Assembly: GCA_021464245.1 (NCBI GenBank)
Contig: JADCRB010000003.1
Span: forward strand, 510,631-574,630
From: Carallia brachiata
Lineage: Eukaryota > Streptophyta > Magnoliopsida > Malpighiales > Rhizophoraceae
Direction of reading: 5' to 3'
Length of the DNA stretch: 64,000 bases
Under the pieces are notes generated by a model, which made no database searches, was not told the DNA's origin, and worked only from the letters and a program-made list of their open reading frames with translations. A program made the position numbers and the translations under genes. Numbering within the stretch: the stretch's first letter is position 1; each line of letters starts with the position of its first letter. Shown one piece after another: positions 37,814 to 51,157 of this stretch.

Positions 37814-38477
37814 GGATGACTAATTTCGGGTCGGACTTCTTGACTGTTTTAGAATCCGGATTTTCTGGCAATTTTTTCCCTATCTCAAATGTCAATTTCG
37901 AGCACTAATGGACCATTTTTTTGACGGTCAAAACGTCCTATTTTTTCACTTGGGCGTGCAAACCACTAAAAATTAAGGAAAACCTTCGATTCTTTTATGG
38001 AAGAAAACTTTCTATTTTACCAGCAGGCAATTTTGTGTATCTTTGCTCTTGTAACTAAGATTTGTTAAATGAATATTCTGCTTAGATTGTTAACTTATCA
38101 CCATTTTCACAGGCTTGATTTGGCAATCCAATTTTCTTTTCGTTTTTAAGTCATTTTTGTGCGGATAAGACCATCTAGCATTTTTCACGTGTTCAATTTC
38201 TCAACGCGGGTTTCCAAACCTTAACACCTGTGCTTTGTTATATTCTTGCCAAAGTTCATCTATCCAATGGAAAATTGTATTTCAAAACCACCAACATAAT
38301 TGTACGAAAATGGGAAGCAATTACTCATACGGAACATGATTTAAAAAGTACAAAGAATATCATTTCATGGGAAATTTAATCGGCTAAAAATATATACCGT
38401 AGAGTACATTATATTGAGGTTTTAATCTATTTTTTTTTTTTTTTTCGGTAAGCAGGAAAACGCGATGTACTCCACTG
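37814..38477. other. Convergent 3' spacer between ERF and beta-galactosidase A
   Basis: ERF 3' UTR with a palindromic TTGACGGTCAA (37921-37931). From 37964 the DNA is homologous to 45632-46180 and belongs to the galactosidase duplication unit. No gene seen. Confidence 0.5.
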
Positions 38478-41400
38478 TCACATTTTGACCCTATGCTCAG
38501 CAAAACTCAACGCCGTATATTTATACCCACCACTTGACCGTGACAAGTTTACTTCCCTAGTCTGTGCTTTGGATTCCCTTTGTTCCAATTCCCGGTTTGC
38601 CGAGCAAACAGCTTGCACCGCCAGTCTGAAGTTACCGTTACCAAAATTCTTTGCTGCAAATGTATCTTTTGAGATAGTAATTGAACAGCGTTCTTTGCCA
38701 ACACATGCCTGCAACAGAAGAGAATGTGTTAAACACTGATAATCATAAGTATTTCCAATTTAATCACAAATTAGGCAATTGGGGCCAGTGGATACCTTCT
38801 CCACTATAGCCTTGCTGTCGGTCGCATCAGTAGAGCCCTTCTGGAATGAGCCACACTGGCCATTGGGGTCACCGAAGCTGGCAAATTCGATGTTGGAGAT
38901 GGTCCGACCGCCCTGGCACGACAATTCCAGTGTGCTTCCTTCGTATGCGTTCCCGCATACTGTGCCGGCTGTAACAATCTGGAATGCCACATTTGAGGGG
39001 TCCCCGCCAACCTCCTCAAACAAAATCAATGTGTTTGGACCTGTGCTGTTGAGGTATGACCTTGGAACATGGTACCTGTGGCAATAACAACACAGCGTAT
39101 TTATTTATATCATTGATGGTTGCTGCTGATAATCATTCCAGTGGAGCAAAGCAAAACAGTCGGAATTTGCAAAAGTATATTACCATCTTTGGCTAGGCTG
39201 GCCGCAATTAGTCTCACATTTGCTGCCAGAGTATGACCCACGGTAATCACACGTTTCCTTACAGCCGTTACTATCAGCGATTAGTGAAGGCCAGTAGCGT
39301 CCCAGGTGGTGGCCGTTAACCCAAAGGTAACCCTTTCCCATTCCTAGCAAGTCCACCACCACGGGTTCCGAGCCTGATGGAGGTTTGAATGTCGTCTGGA
39401 CGGAAATTAAAACGGAATTTGCTATCAAATTACAGAGAATGGAAAATTTCCCATTTCTCAAAATACTGAAAAACATTCTGTTTTGAGAAGAACTTTAAGT
39501 TTTATTGTCCGAAGAATCAAGGAAAGGTAAGACATGGAATGGAAGACACAAACTTGCGTACCTTGTACCATGTCGTCGGCTTTCCATAGGGGAATGAACC
39601 TTTTTTCCATTTGCCGTGGCGTGACTTTGGATCGTACAGTCGTTTGGCCTCACCGTTCAATCCAACCTTCCACCCCACCAACAAAAAATAGTTTTCAGCT
39701 ATATATATTTTGTCCTTCTAATATAACATAAGCAAGTATTCATTTTCCTTTGCGAGGAAACATGAAGGATTGTGTTAATCAGATACTTACCTTATAGCTC
39801 CATGTATTGTTTGAGATGTCCATCAGAACTTTTCCGTTAGAAACAAATTGCACTTGGCTACCCACAAGACCAACTGGTGTAAGATCAAAAAGTTCACCAT
39901 AATTCTGCAAAAACAATGAAGTTGTATCCACAGGTAATAGAATGTTAGAATTAGGCAATTATCTTGGAATTTTCCATTTCACTATCTTCGTGACAGAAAA
40001 CATACCGCTAACCCAATGGTGGCGCTAAGCAAACTTATGGTATTCTTTCCTTGTTTCAGAGTAACAGGCCTCTCAAACACGAAACTGTAGTCGTCTCCCT
40101 TGACAGTTTGTTGACCGCTGGCTTGTTTGGAGTATTGGTAACCTGATGTACGTAACAGAATTGAAGTAAGATCGTAGAATGACTTGGCAACTGGTGAGTG
40201 AAATTTATTTTGCAGACTGAAATTGAAACCATATGGATTATTGGAGTTACCCGTCAGCTTTTTGTTCAGATAAGCAAAAAGTGCATGGCCCTTTGAGGTC
40301 ACACGGAGTGTCACATTGTTCCAGGACGGTGCATTGACATGTGCACTGTATCAAAAATTGTTAGGAGTGAATATCATCTCTATTAAAATGGAAATTAAGT
40401 AAAAACAATACTAGATAATTACGTGGTGAATGTCGCAAATGTTGTATAATTCTTACTTTTTAGTAGTTTCAGTTCAATTGAACCGTAGCTGGATAATAGT
40501 TAAGGGGTTCAGCAAATGTATACCTAGTCATGTACCACAGGTAGTCACTGGCATCGACAGTTGCCTCTTTCTGGTCAAGCAGCTTTGTTGCTCTAAATTT
40601 GCCCTGTCCATTCAGGGTGTCTTTCATGGGCTCAGGCGCCCATACCCATTTGAGATCGCTGATTCATCAGCCTCGTGTGGTTTCTTTACCATCAAAGATG
40701 TCTGTGTATTAACCTGTTGAAAGCAGCAACATTCAATTGCATTATTGTTTCAGTAGAAATAATAAGCAGACCAAAGACTAGTGTAGTCAACCAAAAAAAA
40801 AAAATATGCATCCGCATCTACCTTGGCAGAGTTGTATATCTCCTTGCTGCAATTCTGAAGGAAGCTAACAGACCAAGCAGGCACAAAAAATTTACCATCC
40901 TTTTGCAAATCAATGGTGCTGTCCTCCATGTTTTGATTGCTCAAGAAGCAGAATCTCTCCCCAGATGCAGTTGTGTATGTGGTCAGCTGATTTTCAAGAT
41001 AGAAATTAGCATTACTTCATGTTGTTTTTATTTAAATATGAAGATCTAATAATGCTTACATAAATTAGTCACTTACATCTATCCCTTGTCCCAAGTTCTT
41101 GGTTGTTCCAGTGGTGTTTGTAAGAATTTTCTCTCCCACTTTGATAGCTGCGTGGAGTTGCTTAAGATGTCCATATTTAGGCTGATTGAAAAGTCCTGCA
41201 AGTATTTGGATTTTGGACCATTAGCTTCACATTCAACCAACAATGGCTGGTATGATAGGATAAGTAAATTTGAGTTTGAAGTGATCTGATGATTTTTATA
41301 TTTGTGAAAGATGAGCATAAACTGTCCCATGGTGATGAACGAGTAGGTAAACTAGCATAAAGCTTTAGATTACCATATTCATCGAGCGGTGCATTGTAAT

Positions 41401-43286
41401 CGTATGATGTTGTAATGTATGGACCTCCCGCTACGCGTCCAAAATTTGTTCCTCCATGATACTGAAATTTGAGAAATTGAGAAGAAAGATTCACTGATGG
41501 GCAGAAAAAACATATGGGATCACTACGCTATGGTACGTAAAGAATTAGAAACTAACCATGTAATAACTATTGAAAACCCCTCCAAGCTGGACAAAGCGGG
41601 CAACCGAAAATGCAAGATCTTCAGCAGTTCTAAGCGGATCTTTGCCACCCCAAAGCTTGAACCTAGAATGACAGCAATACAGTTGACTTAAAATCTTAAA
41701 AAAGGACCTTAGTCCTTGTGGAATTTCTAAAATGTTGGGAAAGAAAAAAAACCTACCATCCTGTCCAGTTCTCAGTCCACATCTTGGGATTCTTGGGATT
41801 ATTTGGCTTGAATTGATCACAATAAAATCCATTGCATGTGTTGATCTGCAGGATGTCATAAACGAGCATAAGACATAATTTTCTCTAATTAAAATTCAAT
41901 GTAAGCTCACTTTATGAATCGATACAGGGAGACAGAGAGAGAGAGAGATTAATACAGAAGGTGAAACAGAAATTTGTACCATGGGGGACGGCGCATCAGC
42001 TTGCTGGCACATAATCCACGGAACTCCAGCATTTTGAGCTACGGCCATTTCGGCACACCAATTGATGTATCTTTTCCCTGCATCTTTGTAACCATTCATG
42101 ATATTTCCATATTCATTCTCAATCTGTTACAATCAAACACAAAATGTTAGGAGAAGTCCACAGCAATGCAAATGCCTTAAATCCAGAAGGCAACTAAACA
42201 ATGCCGATGCAATTGTCAAATCCAAACCTGAGCAAAAATTATAGGTCCTCCCTGGGGGGCAAATAGCTTGGCTTCTTTGCACATGCTCACGATCTTGGTT
42301 GTAAAGATTTGCATCTCATTCTGTAAGTCAAAGAAAGATATGCAGTTGTTAATTTAAAAAAGAAAAATTGAAAGCTGATATAAAAGTGGTAAAGAGAAGA
42401 TCAGTGAGATGTAGTCATTGTAACCTTGTAAATCTCATTATCTGTTCTCAGCTCAATCCCTGGAGTGTTGTGTAGCCACAGGGGGAAGCCTCTGTTGGGA
42501 GAGAAATATGAATCGGCTTGGTAAAACTGATTTGATTAAAATTTCTAAATATTAAAAAAGAAAAAATAAAAAAACAGAAACTGGTCAATTTGAAGGAAAA
42601 TCTACCCACCCGTATGTCCATTCAGCACAGACATAAGGACCAATCCTTAGAATGACATAAAGTCCAGCTTCTTGAGCGAGCTTGAAGAACTTTACGAAAT
42701 CCAAGTTTCCGGAAAAATCATACTGATAATCGCAGAACAGAGAACGCAATTAAGTTAGTCAAAGGATTATAATTTCACTATCTGCATACAAAATACAACA
42801 ACAAATAATAATGTATAACTACCTTCCGCCGGACAGGCTCATGGCGATCCCAGAAAATATAAGTCTCGATGGCATCTACGCCACCATCCTTGGCCTTCTT
42901 TATCAAATCTGGCCACATCTGTGTTTAGGTCGTTACTGCACACATTAGTACGTGCAGAAGCTCATATATCCAATGCATAAAACTTGGAAATGCAAGAAGA
43001 GCAAATTTGCAGACTCTAAATTTGTTTGATAACAAGGGGTCTTTTCATTTTTGTCTGGAAAATACCATCCGAAAGAACGACGGCTTATTTGTTTCCAATA
43101 TATATATAGATATATGTATACCTCTGGGGTGCTACGGGGATAATGGATTGCAGCTGCCATTATAATTTTACGTTGACCATCGATGATGATGGCATTGGAG
43201 TCGTATTCAACTTTTATTGCCAAGCATGAACACAGCAAAGCCAAACTCGAAAACAAAAGAATTCCACTTCTTGAAAAACCTGCCAT
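38478..43286 (-). CDS. Beta-galactosidase A (GH35) with SUEL lectin domain; frameshifted in exon 12
   Basis: Secreted plant beta-galactosidase of the BGAL7/BGAL15 type, trimming galactose from wall polymers. Nineteen exons: 43122-43286, 42823-42918, 42610-42722, 42425-42491, 42228-42320, 41980-42123, 41757-41845, 41557-41662, 41374-41461, 41077-41195, 40822-40986, 40524-40713, 40251-40345, 40006-40142, 39791-39904, 39562-39666, 39184-39395, 38796-39075, 38478-38708. Signal peptide ([16 protein letters not shown]), acid/base Glu182 in IENEYG and nucleophile Glu251 in MWTENWTGW are present. Exon 12 is 190 bp against 191 in its twin. The lost base (about 40653-40662) turns ADESADL-type sequence into [11 protein letters not shown] and a stop, giving 444 residues: the catalytic domain without the C-terminal sandwich and lectin domains. 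The C-terminal tail runs ~25 residues longer than in copy B. Confidence 0.94.
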
Positions 43287-43453
43287 CTTTGATTTTTTTT
43301 TTTTTTTTTTTTTTAGGTGAGAAGCAAAAGATTTCTCGGACTCTCGAGAAGAAAATTTGGAAAGAAAATTAGATTAAGGGCAATCGTCTACAGCACCATT
43401 TCTTGCATGTTAAGCCGGTGGCTCGATGAAATATTATGCTGATCAACTCCATG

Positions 43454-43463
43454 TTTATATAGG
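43454..43463 (-). promoter_or_regulatory. TATA box of beta-galactosidase A
   Basis: CCTATATAAA on the minus strand about 170 bp before the start codon. The same position in unit B has CCTATATAAT, so the element is conserved between duplicates. Confidence 0.6.
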
Positions 43464-43783
43464 CTACCCTTTCACAAGAATTGCGGAACTAATTAAATTT
43501 GGACAGCTCCATTTTGCTTAAAATAATTTGCGAACTGGATTTTACCAACTAAATAACTGGATTTCGTTTTTTTCCTTAAATTAATTGCATACTGGATATA
43601 TTAAATTTAAATGCATAATTTAATCTTGTTACCAACTAAGATTCTGAGATAAGATCACAAGTTTTGTCTGTATGGTGAATTTCACGTAATGCCACCACCA
43701 GCAGTTTGACCTCGTCTACATTAGTCGAAACCGACGTGACGATTAAAAAAACCAACATCCTCAGTGGATAAAAACAAAGCCTG

Positions 43784-45631
43784 CTGTAATAATTGGATAG
43801 TTGCCGTTCCATTCTAGCTGAATGCATTCGACTCTGGAAGCTCCCAACATAGGGGAATAGCTGTGCTGAATTTTTTTGGCTAATCTTGGCGCTTTGAGTT
43901 CTGAAGAATTGGAGATGTGGGAAAGGCCCCCACCTGGATCGATTATCCTTTTGCTGGCAGACAGTTCCGGCATTGCACATCCAAAGGGGTGGCTAGTTTA
44001 TTTGGGGCAAAAAAAAAAAAAAAAGGGAGAGATATTGCCGGTGATTCTCCGGTGAATATCTGATGAGGATTATTTTTCTTCTTTTTTAAAAAAAAATCCC
44101 CAGCAAAAGGAGATAGATGATAAATTCAATTGGATTATCAAATATGAGCACCAAACATATAAAAATATTTTTCAATAGATTTTAATATTACAATCAAATT
44201 GTAGAAAATAATTTATTTTTCCTGTAAAATTTTTTTTAATAAATATTTTACACCTTAATTTCTAGTCAGACTTCTTACCATTCTAGAATTCGGATTTTCT
44301 GTGCAAAATGCCAATTTCCGGTTTTTATGCACCATTTATTTGAGGGATAAGTTTATAATTAGATTAGTAATTATTAAAAAATTTAAATTTATATCAGTAA
44401 CAAAAAAAGTTTAAATAAGGTCACTAATTTAACCAAAAAAAAAAAAAAGCTTCCACCAGAGGCTCAGTAATATTAAATTACTGTAAATTGATGGGTTTAC
44501 AATTGATGTGACAAAATTCACTTGTATCAGTCACTAGAGTGATACTTTAGATGAATGCCAATAAACTGTTCAATCCGAGGTAAGGTGAGATTTGACAATT
44601 ATAGCAAGAGATGTTGATAAGAAACGATGCTTTCTTACACCATTTTGGCCTGCTAGTTTAGCGATAATGAACATTGTCACCTGAGTGTAGCCTGCTTGAG
44701 GCATGGTGGTGAGACTGATAAATGCTTGGCCGAATAACTGAGTTGACGTGCTTGCAAAAAATGCTTCTGTAACTATTTTCTATTTTTGTGATACTAAAGC
44801 TATGTACTTAATAATTTCTTGTGTTTACCTACTTTAACTTTGTCTAATCATGGGCTGGTTTCCGTCAACTCAATGTGGTCAATTTTCTTTGCATGATAGT
44901 AGATTCCCTTTGCATAAGCATTCTAATTAGTTTCGTTCATTTACGTTTCTCAAAATGGCAGGTGGATTAAACACACTTGTCCTATCATATGCATCGCTTA
45001 AAGCTAGCTTACCCAAGAATTAAAACCAAGAATTAGAAGAGTCAAACAGTCATAAACTTGTTTTTTTTTTTAAATCTAAAATAAACCTCTTTATATATAT
45101 ATATATAGTTTTTTTTTCTTTTATTTGGTTTAGGCGTAAGCATTTTGGATTTGTATATAATTTCTTCCTTGAACTAATTTCCACTACATAGAAAGCATTT
45201 AAAATCGAATTGAATTGATGACCTCGGTCTGTGTCTGATACGCGAATAATGCAGTGTGGACAGGTTAGAAGCCATACTTGGATTTGTAGGGGCAATGCCC
45301 CTACTTTTTTTTTTTTTCTTTGTTTGTATCATTTATATGGGGTTAAAATTTTAGGCACCATGAAACATGAGTATTTAAGAGAATTTGTTATCTGAAATAA
45401 CATAATCTTTTTATTTGATTTTTTTTTCTCAAATATAAAAGACATTCTCACCGAAACAAAATCAAGAAGAAAGAATTAGAAATGTTAATTCTTTTTTTCT
45501 TTATCTCAATTATTGACTCACATAAAATTTTAAACAAATTATCACAAAAAAATTATTATTTTTATGTCCAACTAACGAAAAAAACCAAACCTGACCCTGA
45601 GTGAATATCTTGTTTTAATGGATATATGAAA
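43784..45631. other. Unique spacer between the two galactosidase units
   Basis: No gene recognised. Contains A runs (44010-44024, 44436-44449), a ~15-bp AT repeat near 45095, and a palindrome GTAGGGGCA-A-TGCCCCTAC (45286-45304). A minus-strand frame at 43761-43980 has no known relative. Confidence 0.45.
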
Positions 45632-46220
45632 CACTAAAAATTAAGGAAAAACCATTAAATCTTTTATGGAAGAAAACATTCTATTTTACCAGGGTGCAAA
45701 TTTGTGTATCTTGTGCTCTTGTAACTAGATTTGTTAAATGAATATTTTCTTAGATTGTTAACTTATCACCATTTTCACATGCTTCTGATTTTGCAATCCA
45801 TTTTTTTTAGCCATTTTTGTGTGGATAAGACCAACGTGGGTTTCCAAACCTTAACATCAAGAGGTGTTTAGATTCTTGATCCTCATCTGAACGGTGTTAT
45901 ATCCTTGCCAAAGTTCCTCTCCCCATCGGGAAAATTTCTTCAAACCCACCAACATGGATTGTACGAAAATAGTATGCATTTATTATTATGGAACGTGGTT
46001 TAAAAAGTACAAAGAATGTAATGCAACGGGAAATTTAATCGGCATAAAAGAAATATATCATAGAGCACATTATTTTGAGGTTGTAGTCTTATTCCTTTTT
46101 TTGGTACAAAAAAACAAGAAAACAGGATGGTACTCTTTAGTCCTGCCTGAGAAAATTTAAACTGTATACTCAGCGCAGTACATTTAGGCGTCCCACTGGA
46201 CCATGGCAGGGTTGAATTCC

Positions 46221-49200
46221 CTAGTCTGTCCTTCTTTTAATTCCCTTTTGTTCCAATTCCTGGTCTGCTGAGCAAACAGCTTGCACCGCCAGTCTGAAGT
46301 TACCGTTACCAAAGTCCTTTGCTCCAAATGCATCTTTCGAGATGGTAATTGAACAGCGCTCTTTGCCAACACATGCCTGCAACCGAAGAGAATGTGTTAG
46401 CACTGATAATCGTAAATATTTTTGATTTAATCACAAGTTAGGCAATTGGGGTCAGTGAATACCTTCTCCACGACAGCCTTGCTGTCGGTCGCATCAGTAG
46501 AGCCCTTCTGGAATGAGCCACACTGGCCCTTCGGGTCACCGAAGCTGGCGAATTCGATGCCGGAGATGGCCCTGCCGCCCTGGCACGACAATTCCAGTGT
46601 GCTTCCTTCGTATGCATTCCCGCATGCTGTGCCGACTGTAACGATCTGGAATGACACATTTGAAGGGTCCCCGCCAACCTCCTCAAACAAAATCAATGTG
46701 TTTGGACCTTGGCTGTTGAGGTATGACCTTGGAATATGGTACCTATGGCAATAACAACAACAGAGTATTTATTTGTATCATTGATGGTTGCTGCTGATAA
46801 TCAATCCAGCAGAGCAGAGCAAAACAGTTCGACATTTGCGAAAGTATATTACCATCTTTGGCTAGGCTGGCCGCAATTAGTCTCACATTTGCTGCCAGAG
46901 TATGACCCACGGTAATCACACGTTTCCGGACAGCCCGAACTTCCAGCATTTATTGAAGGCCAGTGGCGTCCCAGGTGGTGGCCGTTAACCCAAAAGTAAC
47001 CCTTTCCCATTCCTAGCAAGTCCACCACCACGGGTTCCGAGCCGGATGGAGGTTTGAATGTCGTCTGGATGCAAATCAAAACGGAATTTGCTATCAAATT
47101 ATAGAGAATGGAAAATTTCCCATTTCCCAAAATGCTCAAAAACATTCTGTTTTGAGAAGAACTTTAAGTTTTACTGTCCATGAAGAATCAAGGAAAGGTA
47201 AGATATGGAATGGAAGATACAAACAGTGCCCACCTTGTACCATGTCATCGGCTTTCCATAGGGAAGTGAACCTTTTTTCCATTTGCCGTGGCGTGACTTT
47301 GGATCGTACAGTCGTTTGGTCTCACCGTTCAATCCAACCTTCACCACACCAACAAAAAAAAAATTTTCAGATTTATATTTTGTCTTTCTATATATAAGCA
47401 AGTATTAATGGAGATTCTTGCTTTTCATTTTCCTTTTGAGAGGAAACATGAAGGATTGGGTTAATCAGATACTCACCTTATAGCTCCATGTATTGTTTGA
47501 CAAGTCCATCAGAACGTTTCCATTAGAAACAAGTTGCACTTGGCCACCCACAAGACCAATAGGCGTAAGATCGAAAAATTCACCATAATTCTGCAAAAAC
47601 AATGAAGTTGTATCCATGGGTAATAGAATGTTAGAATTAGGCATTTATCTTGGAATTTTCCATTTCACTATCTTCGTTACAAAAAACATACCGCTAACCC
47701 AACGGTGGCGCTAAGCAAACTTATGGTGTTCTTTCCATCTTTCAGAGTAACGGGCCTCTCAAACACGAAACTGTAGTCATCACCCTTGACAGTTTGTTCA
47801 CCACTGGCTTGTCTGGAGAATTGGTGACCTGATGTATGCAACAGAATTAGAGTAAGATCGTAGAATGACTTGCAACTAGTGAGTGAAATTTATTTCGCAC
47901 ACTGAAGCTGAAACCATAAGGATTATTGGAGTTACCCATCAGCTTTTTGTTCACATAAGCAAAAAGTGCATGGCCCTTTGAGGTCACACGGAGTGTCACA
48001 TTGTTCCAGGACGATGCATCGACTTTTGCACTGTGTCAAAATTTGTTAGAAGTGAACATCATCTCTATTAAAATATGGAAATTAAGTAAAAACAATACTA
48101 GATAATTACGTGGTGAAGGATGCAACTGTTGCACAATTCTTACTTTTTTGTAGTTTCAGTTCAATTGAACCCTAGTTGGATAATAGTTAAGGCGTTCAGC
48201 AAAAGTATACCTTGTCATGTACCACAGGTAGTCACTGGCATCGACGGTTGCCTCTTTCTGGTCAAGGAGCTTTGTTGCTCTAAATTTGCCCTGTCCATTC
48301 AGGGTGTCTTTCATGGGCTCTGGCGCCCATACCCATTTGAGGTCTTCTGGTTCATCAGCCTCGTGTGGTTTCTTTACCATCAAAGATGTCTGTGTATTAA
48401 CCTGTTGAAAACAGCAACTTTCATTAGCATTATTGTTCAAGTAGAAATAATAACCAGACCAAAGACTAGTGTAGTCAACCAAAAAAAAAAATCGCATCCG
48501 CATCTACCTTGGCAGAGTTGTATATCTCCTTGCTGCAATTCTGAAGGAAGCTAACAGACCAAGCAGGCACAAAAAATTTACCATCCTTTTGCAAATCAAT
48601 GGTGCTGTCCTCCATGTTTTGATTGCTCAAGAAGCAGAATCTCTCCCCAGATGCAGTTGTGTATGTGGTCAGCTGATTTTCAAGATGGAAATTAGCATTA
48701 CTTCATGTTGCTTTTACCCTTAGTTAAATATGAAGATCTAATAATGCTTCCATAAATTAGTCACTTACATCTACTTGTCCCAAGCTCTTGGTTGTCCCAG
48801 TGCTGTTTGTGAGAATTTTCTCTCCCACTTTGATAGCTGCGTGGAGTTGCTTAAGATGTCCATATTTAGGCTGATTGAAAAGTCCTGCAAGTATTTGGAT
48901 TTTGACCATTAGCTTCATATTCTATAAACAATGACTGGTATGATAGGATAAGTAAATTAGCGTTTGAAGTGATCTGATGACTTTTATATTTGTGACAGAT
49001 GAGCATAAACTATCTCAGGGAGATGAACGAGTAGGAAAAATAGCATAAAGCTTTAGATTACCATATTCGTCAAGCGGTGCATTGTAATCATATGACGTTG
49101 TAATGTATGGACCTCCGGCTACGCGTCCAAAATTTGTTCCTCCATGATACTTAATTTTGAGAAATTCAAAAGAAGAATTCACCAATGGGCAGAAAAAAGA

Positions 49201-50933
49201 TATGGAATCACTACGCTATGGTATGTAAAGAACTAGTAACTAACTAACCATGTAATAACTATTAAAAACCCCTCCAAGCTGCACAAAGCGGGCAACCGAA
49301 AATGCAAGATCTTCAGCAGTTCTAAGCGGATCTTTGCCACCCCAAAACTTGAACCTAAAAGGACAGTAGTGCAGCTGACATTAAATTTTTTTTTAAAAAA
49401 AAAGGGCCTTTGTCCTTATGGAGATTATGAAAATGGTGGGAAAGAAGAAAAACCTACCATCCTGTCCAGTTCTCAGTCCACATCTTGGGATTCTTGGGAT
49501 TACTTGGCTTGAATTGATCACAGTAAAATCCATTGCATGTGTTGATCTGCAGGATGTAATTAAATAGGCATAAGATATAATTTTTTAATTTAGATTCAAT
49601 ATAAGCACACTTAAAGAATCCATGCAGTGAGACACACAGAGAGAAAAAGAGATAGAGAAGGGGAAACAGAAATTTGTACCGTGGGAGCTGGAGCATCAGA
49701 TTGCTGGCACATAATCCACGGAATTCCAGCATTTTGAGCTACGGCCATTTTGGCACACCAATCCACGTATCTTTTCCCTGCATCTTTATAACCTTTCATG
49801 ATATTTCCATATTCATTCTCAATCTGTTACAATCAAACACAAAATGTTAGGAGCAGTCCACAGCAATGCAAATGCCTTAAATCCAGAAGGCAACTAAACA
49901 ATGCCGATGCAATTGTCAAATCCAAACCTGAGCAAAAATTATAGGTCCTCCCTGGGGGGCAAATAGCTTGGCTTCTTTGCACATGCTCACGATCTTGGTT
50001 GTGAAGATTTGCATCTCATTCTGTACGTCAAAGAAGATATATAGTTGTTAACTTAAAAAAGAAATATTGAAAGCTGATCTAAAAGCAGAAAGAGCAGATC
50101 AGTGAAATGCAGTCATTCTAACCTTGTAAATCTCATTATCTGTTCTCAGCTCAATCCCTGGAGTATTGTGTAGCCAGACGGGGAAGCCTCTGTTGGGAGA
50201 GAAATATGAATCCGCTTGTTAAAAGTGATTTGACTAAAATTTCTGAATATAAAAAAATAAAACAGAAACTGGTCACTTTGAAGGAAAATCTACCCACCCG
50301 TATGTCCATTCAGCACAGACATAAGGGCCAATCCTTAGAATGACATAAAGTCCAGCTTCTTGAGCCAGCTTGAAGAACTTTACGAAATCCAAATTTCCAG
50401 AAAAATCGTACTGATTATCGCAGAACAAAGGAATGCAATTAAGTTAGTCAAAGGATTATGGTTTCACTAGCTACGTAAAATACAATAACAAATAATAACG
50501 TGCAACTACCTTCCGCTTGACGGGCTCATGGCGATCCCAGAAAATGTAAGTCTCGATGGCATCTACGCCACCTTCCTTGGCCTTCTTTATCAAATCCGGC
50601 CACATCTGTTTAGGTCGTTATTGCACACATTAGTACATGCAGTAGCTCATATATCCAATGCATAGAACTTGGAAATGCGAGAAGAGCAAACATGCAGACT
50701 TTGGAAAACACCATCCGAAAGAACAATGGCTTATTTGTTTCCAATAATTTGTATATATATACCTCTGGGGTGCTACGAGGATAATGGATCGATGCTGCCA
50801 TTATAATTTTACGTTGACCATCGATGATGATGGCATTGGAGTCGTATTCAACTTTTATTGCCAAGCATGAACACAGCAAAGCCAAACTTGAAAAGAGAAG
50901 AATTCCACTTCTTGAAAAACCTGCCATCTTCAT
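46221..50933 (-). CDS. Beta-galactosidase B (GH35) with SUEL lectin domain, intact
   Basis: Complete 843-residue secreted enzyme (845 if the upstream in-frame ATG AAG at 50933 is used; copy A starts at MAGF, here 50927). Exons: 50763-50933, 50510-50605, 50298-50410, 50123-50189, 49928-50020, 49680-49823, 49458-49546, 49249-49354, 49062-49149, 48769-48884, 48508-48672, 48211-48401, 47936-48030, 47692-47828, 47477-47590, 47234-47338, 46853-47064, 46463-46742, 46221-46376. Signal peptide at residues 1-23. GH35 barrel with [14 protein letters not shown] (acid/base Glu182) and MWTENWTGW (nucleophile Glu251). Beta-sandwich domains run to about 740. The SUEL-type galactose-binding lectin (about 743-827) has [33 protein letters not shown] and LAVQAVC. 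The lectin tail places it near Arabidopsis BGAL7/15. The frame is open throughout. Confidence 0.97.
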
Positions 50934-51147
50934 TGGCCGACGATTTCCCTTTTACTTTCCAAATGAAATTCGGGTCTTTGAATTTTTATTTTTTTTTTAA
51001 TTTCAGGTGCGAAGCAAAAGATTTCTCGGACTCCCAAGAGGAAAATTAATTTGGAAAGAAAATTAGATTAAGGGAAATCGTCTACAGCACCATTTCTTAC
51101 ATGTCAAACCTGTGGCTCGATGAAATATTAAGCTGATCAACTCCATG

Positions 51148-51157
51148 ATTATATAGG
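51148..51157 (-). promoter_or_regulatory. TATA box of beta-galactosidase B
   Basis: CCTATATAAT on the minus strand about 220 bp before the start codon, matching the position and flanks (GCCTATATAA, GTTGATCAGC) in unit A. Confidence 0.55.

Larger units (their letters stand above)
37964..43783. repeat. Segmental tandem duplication, unit A
   Basis: Homologous along its whole length to unit B (45632-51421), offset about 7.65 kb. Homology starts at CACTAAAAATTAAGG and ends at CAGTGGATAAAAACAAAGC. It covers the complete galactosidase gene, all introns, ~500 bp downstream and ~500 bp upstream. The DNA between units (43784-45631) is unrelated to either. Confidence 0.85.

Noticed and set aside
44430..44452. 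AACC plus A14 run considered as another micro-insertion
   Set aside because: No direct repeat flanks it. The same holds for A runs at 40788, 48480 and 26665.
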